Shown piece after piece: positions 59,342 to 64,000 of a stretch of DNA of 64,000 bases (position 1 is the first letter of the stretch; each line of letters opens with the position of its first letter). The position numbers were made by a program, and so were the translations under genes. Source of the stretch: Hypomyces perniciosus (lineage: Eukaryota > Ascomycota > Sordariomycetes > Hypocreales > Hypocreaceae); contig SPDT01000006.1 in assembly GCA_008477525.1 (NCBI GenBank), positions 895,501 to 959,500 on the forward strand, written 5' to 3'. Under the pieces are notes generated by a model that saw nothing but the letters and a program-made list of their open reading frames with translations, made no database searches and was not told the origin of the DNA.

Positions 59342-61831
59342 CTAATAGCCGTGTCTTCGGTCTTCGTACTTATCCCGGGATGGCCGCTGGTGATGCGACT
59401 GATGTGATTGCCGATGTGAAGAAGACTTGTTAGAGGAGTGATGATACTGCGACTGAGCCGCGCCATAGCCTGATGCTCCGTACGCCCCATCGTATTGACT
59501 CTGTTGTTGTGGTGCCTGGCCATATCCAGAGTAGTATTGGGGCGAAGAAGCAGAATATCCTGGCCTGGAGTGTGAGCTCTCCTCACGGGATTGGGAGTAG
59601 AACGAGGCACTCTCTCCATAGCCATAGCCCTGTGCCGGTGGCGAGTAGCGAGAAGACGAAGCAGGGGCAGGCGAAGTAGACGTGTAATTTGTAGATGCGT
59701 TACCATCGCGGCCCTCCATGGAGCTGAGATCTCGGGTTTTAACCTGAGACCATAGAGAGCCAGAAACTTTTCCGTGTCCCAGTTGAGTCACGCTGTCCCA
59801 AGCACCATGCAAATGGCCCTTGTCCCGAGTTTGCTTGAGGATGTGGTTCTTGCCCGCCTTGACGGACTCAGACGAGAGGAGGCTTTCGAGTTGGTGACGT
59901 TTAGGGTACTCGTCTGCCCACTTCTTGACAGTGTGGAACATTTCTTTCTGGATCTCGACCCTGTCATCGCGGAGGGCGGGGTGGTGGAATGCACGCAGGA
60001 CGTCGTTGACAACTTCGTCTACAGGAACATTTGGATTCTCCCAAGCGAAAAGGATCCGACTTGAGGGATTTGTTAGGAGAGTATGAAAGAAGAAGAATAT
60101 GTCATGTGAGTAGAGCACTTACGGTACTGTGTACTGCAGAATTGTGGCTGCGACGCGACCGGCGCATGAGTTGAGAATATTGGTGAAGTGATCCTTGGAG
60201 AGCATGGAATGGGTTGGGTCTGAACACCTAGGATTGTCCCAGGGCTCCATCTGCGAATTGGCGCTGGCACTGATCACGCCGGAGGAACCATCCTTCAAGG
60301 CCTTGGAGACTTGGTTGATGATAGGCCGGATGAATGGAGCGAGGAGACCAAGGATGAAGGCAGTCAGGGTCTCGCTGATATGTTCAAGCAGCTTCTCCAG
60401 TCCAGGGACCTTTTCGATTCCTCGGCTGATTGACTTGACAATTCTGTCCCGGAACTTCAGAATGGGGTAGATTTGACCAGCAGTCTTAACGGGATCGAAG
60501 TTGGGACTCATGCCAGGGACGACATTGACGTTCCCGTCCGAACGGGTACGATCTTGGTTCTCTCTTTCCTGAGCTTCAGAGGCGGCCTTCAGTTCCCTAG
60601 CCTGGGCAGCAAAACTGGATCCATCACCGGGAAGCTTCGACACAAGAGAAATGAAATCGCGCGGTGCGACAATATCCAAGAGGCCTCTCGAATTGGAGTT
60701 CTGGTCACTCTTGGCAGCCTCTGCGTTCTTCAAGGCGACTTCAACCTCGTCAACCTCGGACTGGGTGAAATGGTCGTTCGCCTCGCCAATGACAGAATGC
60801 AAGAAGTCCACGCCACCAAAAGTTCCAGTAACCAGGGGATATATGGTCTTTCCACGAGCCCTGATCTCTGTCTGAGTACCACAATGCGGGAATACATTTC
60901 GAAAGCCCAGTTCACGGAGGGCTAGCTCAACGTAGTTGCTGTGAGCGCTAAAGTCCTCCAGGCAATGAAGAGCTTGGCCGAGACACCTCAGTGCCTCACA
61001 CAGGTCCTCTTCCTTGCCTTTGGATTGAGCCCCGTGAGTATACATGCGTCCAAAGTGGATGCTTCGGGCAAAGCTGTAACGGAGGTAGCCAGCGCTGGTG
61101 GCCCACCCCCCGGCCTCGTTGGAGATATAGTTCTTCATGCCGGTGTTGAGGTCGATTTCCGTCTCAACAGGCTGGACTGGCCCACGCAGACGGGGATCGA
61201 ATTTGCGGGCATCCGTGCCACTAGCATAGCCCTTTGGATTGTCAATGTGTTCTTCAGGGCGGTAGCAACCGAGACGTTCCTCAGTAACCTCGAACTCTTC
61301 TGTGGCATAGCCAAAAGCCATGAAAGAGAGAACCCAAACCTTTGGTTTTCGCTGTTGTTAGTCTGTCTCCTCTAAGATCCAACAAGGCTTCTTACAAGGA
61401 CACGAATAGTAGCGGCATTGACTCCTTTCAGAGAGCCGACGTCAACGGCCTGGGAATAATCGCGGAGCCAGTTGCCAAAGTAGGTTCGCTTGATAAGCAT
61501 TGAAGTCCATTTTTTGCCATGGAGAAAGGCAAGACTCTGAAGCATATCCTCGATATCTGGGAAGAGGGTCATCAGTAAGGCTGCCCCCCTCATGGACCCT
61601 GTTTATCACATGCTGTGTAACCCACCTCCATGACGCCAGTTGTGACCTTCAACCTGAAATATGAAACTGTCAGACCCCCTGCAAAGAACTCATAACTTTT
61701 AGCACACCAACCTGGGCGATTGAAGGAATATTTCCAGCACCAAAGGCTGCCGCTTTGCCTGGCAAAAGAGCAAGGCAAACAAGGCAGAGCACCAAGAACC
61801 AGGTGCCCCGCGACAGTGACAATGACGACAT
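59342..61831 (-). CDS. het-c: Heterokaryon incompatibility protein HET-C
   Basis: Five exons on the minus strand: 61712-61831, 61626-61653, 61396-61556, 60123-61339 and 59342-60059, 747 residues. Exon 2 is a 28-nt microexon encoding VEGHNWRHG. A signal peptide (about 1-30, SRGTWFLVLCLVCLALL) precedes the Het-C domain: DIEDMLQSLAFLHGK, FGNWLRDYSQAVDVG, CLGQALHCLEDFSAHSNYVE, and TVPRILFAWENPNVPVDEVV. The C-terminus (about 600-747) is Gly/Ser/Tyr/His/Gln-rich. In Neurospora, het-c alleles cause cell death after fusion of unlike strains, together with pin-c. In other fungi the protein may have a separate plasma-membrane role. The neighbours here are PP2C and Scs7, with no HET-domain gene. Confidence 0.93.
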
Positions 61832-62911
61832 GGTGGGGGTGAGCAGATGCAGGTTGAATAAAGTCGAGCTTAATGTTCAAAGAGCGTTCTTCAGAAGTGG
61901 TTGAAACGGAAGTGCTTGGCAATATATCAACAGATGGGACAGATGTTGGCTGCCTCCGCTGATATCTGATGTCACTAACAATGTCCGTCTTGGGGCTGAA
62001 GACTGGACCCTCTAAACAAGCTAAAAAACAAGATCAGAGCATAATTTTCCGTCGTGACATTCTAGCCACGATTGGATAGAGGAGCTCCGCACAGCCACAC
62101 CTGTAGCCCTGTCAACAGGATCTTACGAGTATGAGTAAGTCGAAGTCTTTCGATGGATGTGTCCGTCAAATCATGTGAAAGACAGGTGTTCAAATAATCA
62201 ATAACATTACTGACAAATAGCCCAGGGGCCTCCCCCATGTGTAATGGAATCCGAGTAAATAAAATGAAAATTCCCTCCTGATAGGCTATTCGGACGACTC
62301 GCAAGGGTCTCGTTATGGAAGTTGGACAATGGACAGGCTATCCGCGGAGCAAAAATTCTCGGCAGCTTGTAATAAGTCATGTCTTCGTTGAACCCGTACT
62401 CGTATTTCCAGCTAAGAAAAAGGGGCCAGATTTTAGAAAACCGGATGTAAGACAGACAGCATTTCCCATGTAGAAGCCACAGTGTTAAGCCACAGTTTTC
62501 TACGGAGTACGGTGGTCCGACTTTTGGCCGCCTGTTCTATCTTGTGAAAGTAACGCCACCTCTCACACTCGGCTTCCGGGCTGGTGCTACAGCGCGAAGG
62601 GCCACTACTAACTACCACTAGCAGCATTTCAAGGGGATCCCTCACTTTAATAAAAAGTCAACCCATCGGTCTCCTGACAACCCGCGTCCGATGCAACCGC
62701 CTCCTATAAAGTGCATCTTCCGTTCTTCATTCCACGCTATCCCAGCGGTTTTTTTTGTCCGATCCAACTTTCTAAACCCTTCTTTGCAAATAGATGTGCT
62801 CTCTCTTTCTTTTGCGATACGTATAATACGTCACGGCCTGGACAGACCCCTGGCCACCGCAGCTGCTCCTGTTGAATCCGCCGATTCCGAGAGACACGAT
62901 TTCACACAATC
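61832..62911. promoter_or_regulatory. Divergent het-c/Scs7 promoter
   Basis: 1080 bp between divergent starts. TATAAA at 62705-62710 is about 200 bp upstream of the Scs7 ATG. One TACGGAGTAC motif lies at 62501-62510. No gene supported. Confidence 0.5.
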
Positions 62912-64000
62912 ATGCCATCCAGAACACTACCAACGCTTACTCGTGCTGAGGTCGAGTCGCATAACACCGTGTCCTCATGTTATGTCACCATCGGAACCAA
63001 AGTCTACGATATAACCGATTTTGTGGACGATCATCCTGGTGGCGGCCAGCTCATTCTCGACTATGCTGGCAAGGACGTCGAAGATATCCTGAAGGATGGT
63101 CTCTCCCACGAACACTCCGAGGCCGCATACGAGATTCTCGATGAATCCATCGTGGGCTTTGTCGTATCAGAAAAGGGTGGGAAAGCCCAGGACTTTGACC
63201 AGCCAGCGAACGGATCCGCTACTTCATCGGGCACCGATGCGAAGACCTTCGTTCACCCGCGGACCGGAATGTCGTGTGAAGACGACCTCAACAGGGAGAC
63301 TGACTACAACCAAGATTACAAGAAGCACAAGTTCTTGGACCTGAGCAAACCTCTATTCCCCCAGATTTGGACTGGCGGCTTCTCCAAGGAATTCTACTTG
63401 GATCAAGTCCATCGTCCGCGCCATTACAGAGGTGGCAATTCTGCACCTCTGTTCGGCAACTTCTTGGAGCCTCTCACAAAGACCCCTTGGTGGATGGTTC
63501 CCACTATCTGGGTGCCTTGCGTCGCGTATGGCACCTACCTGGCGGCTCAAGGCTTCAGTACCACTTGGATTGTCGCGGCATATTGGGCCTTTGGTCTGTT
63601 TCTTTGGACCTTCATAGAATACTGCTTGCACAGATTCTTGTTTCATCTCGACGAGTACGAGCCCCCCCGATTTTCTATTTGATTTATGCTCGCTAACGAA
63701 GCTGTAGTTACCTACCGGACAACAGATACGGCATCACGCTGCACTTCCTGCTCCATGGCATTCACCACTATCTGCCCATGGATAAGTACAGACTAGTCAT
63801 GCCACCGACTCTCTTCGTGGCTCTCGCAGCTCCATTTTGGTCCCTCGCTCATGCCGTTTTCGCGTACAGCTGGCACGCTGGCACGGCTGTCTATTGTGGC
63901 GGTATCTTTGGCTATATCTGCTACGATCTGACTCACTACTTCCTCCATCACGAGAACCTCCCCCTCTGGTATAAGCAGCTGAAGAAATACCATCTTGAGC
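62912..64000 (+). CDS. scs7: Sphingolipid alpha-hydroxylase Scs7 (fatty-acid 2-hydroxylase), partial
   Basis: Two exons visible, 62912-63654 and 63708 to the window edge, 345 residues so far. The 53-nt intron (GTACGA, GCTAAC, GTAG) splits an Asp codon before YLPDNRYG. A cytochrome-b5 domain (about residues 8-90) has the haem HPGG motif (DDHPGGGQLILDYAG). The C-terminal fatty-acid hydroxylase region shows the histidine boxes HRFLFH, HFLLHGIHHYLPMD and HYFLHHE, which hold a di-iron centre. It hydroxylates the C2 of very-long-chain fatty acids in ceramide, in the ER. The gene is truncated by the window, not by mutation. Confidence 0.93.

Overview
The window looks like a 64 kb piece of a filamentous ascomycete chromosome, probably Sordariomycetes and perhaps Hypocreales. 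The grounds are short introns (48-170 nt, many with CTAAC-type branch sites), Zn2Cys6 and MATA_HMG regulators, a het-c gene, a Pyr4-type OMP decarboxylase and a FET3/FTR1 iron-uptake pair. Species cannot be fixed from the sequence. I rebuilt exon structures by hand from reading frame, GT..AG borders and protein families; the exon borders are inferences without transcript data.

Left part (0.4-10.5 kb): a rhomboid-like Dsc2/UBAC2 protein, a septation-type (Uds1) coiled-coil protein with nine 14-residue repeats, an EamA drug/metabolite transporter, and a divergent TAF13/kish pair. The 71-residue kish gene is in four small exons, and its first coding exon is only the ATG. Then comes an 8.7 kb stretch (10.5-19.26 kb) with no convincing gene, rich in microsatellites and a dispersed TACGRAGTAC motif.

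Centre (19.2-42 kb): the TCP11/SOK1 protein, the RVB1 AAA+ ATPase, an MATA_HMG-box regulator, dynactin p150 (ro-3 type), SRP19/Sec65, a CCCH zinc-finger protein with a NYN/PIN-like domain, a Zn2Cys6 regulator and OMP decarboxylase. These are mostly housekeeping genes.

Right part (42-64 kb): a motif-dense spacer, then a lineage-specific HNH-nuclease gene followed by a decayed copy of its own 3' end. Next are phosphatidylinositol synthase and the divergent FET3 ferroxidase/FTR1 permease pair, with two inverted ATCAGATAA (SreA/GATA-type) sites in the shared promoter. After these come a BTB-like protein, a mitochondrial-type PP2C phosphatase with an apparently broken gene antisense to its 5' side, the heterokaryon-incompatibility gene het-c, and the start of a sphingolipid fatty-acid hydroxylase (Scs7), cut by the window edge.

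FET3 and FTR1 together form the plasma-membrane reductive iron-uptake complex. PIS1 supplies inositol lipid and Scs7 hydroxylates ceramide fatty acids, but there is no sign that these lipid genes form a cluster. No CRISPR array, rRNA or tRNA gene, or complete transposon was recognised.
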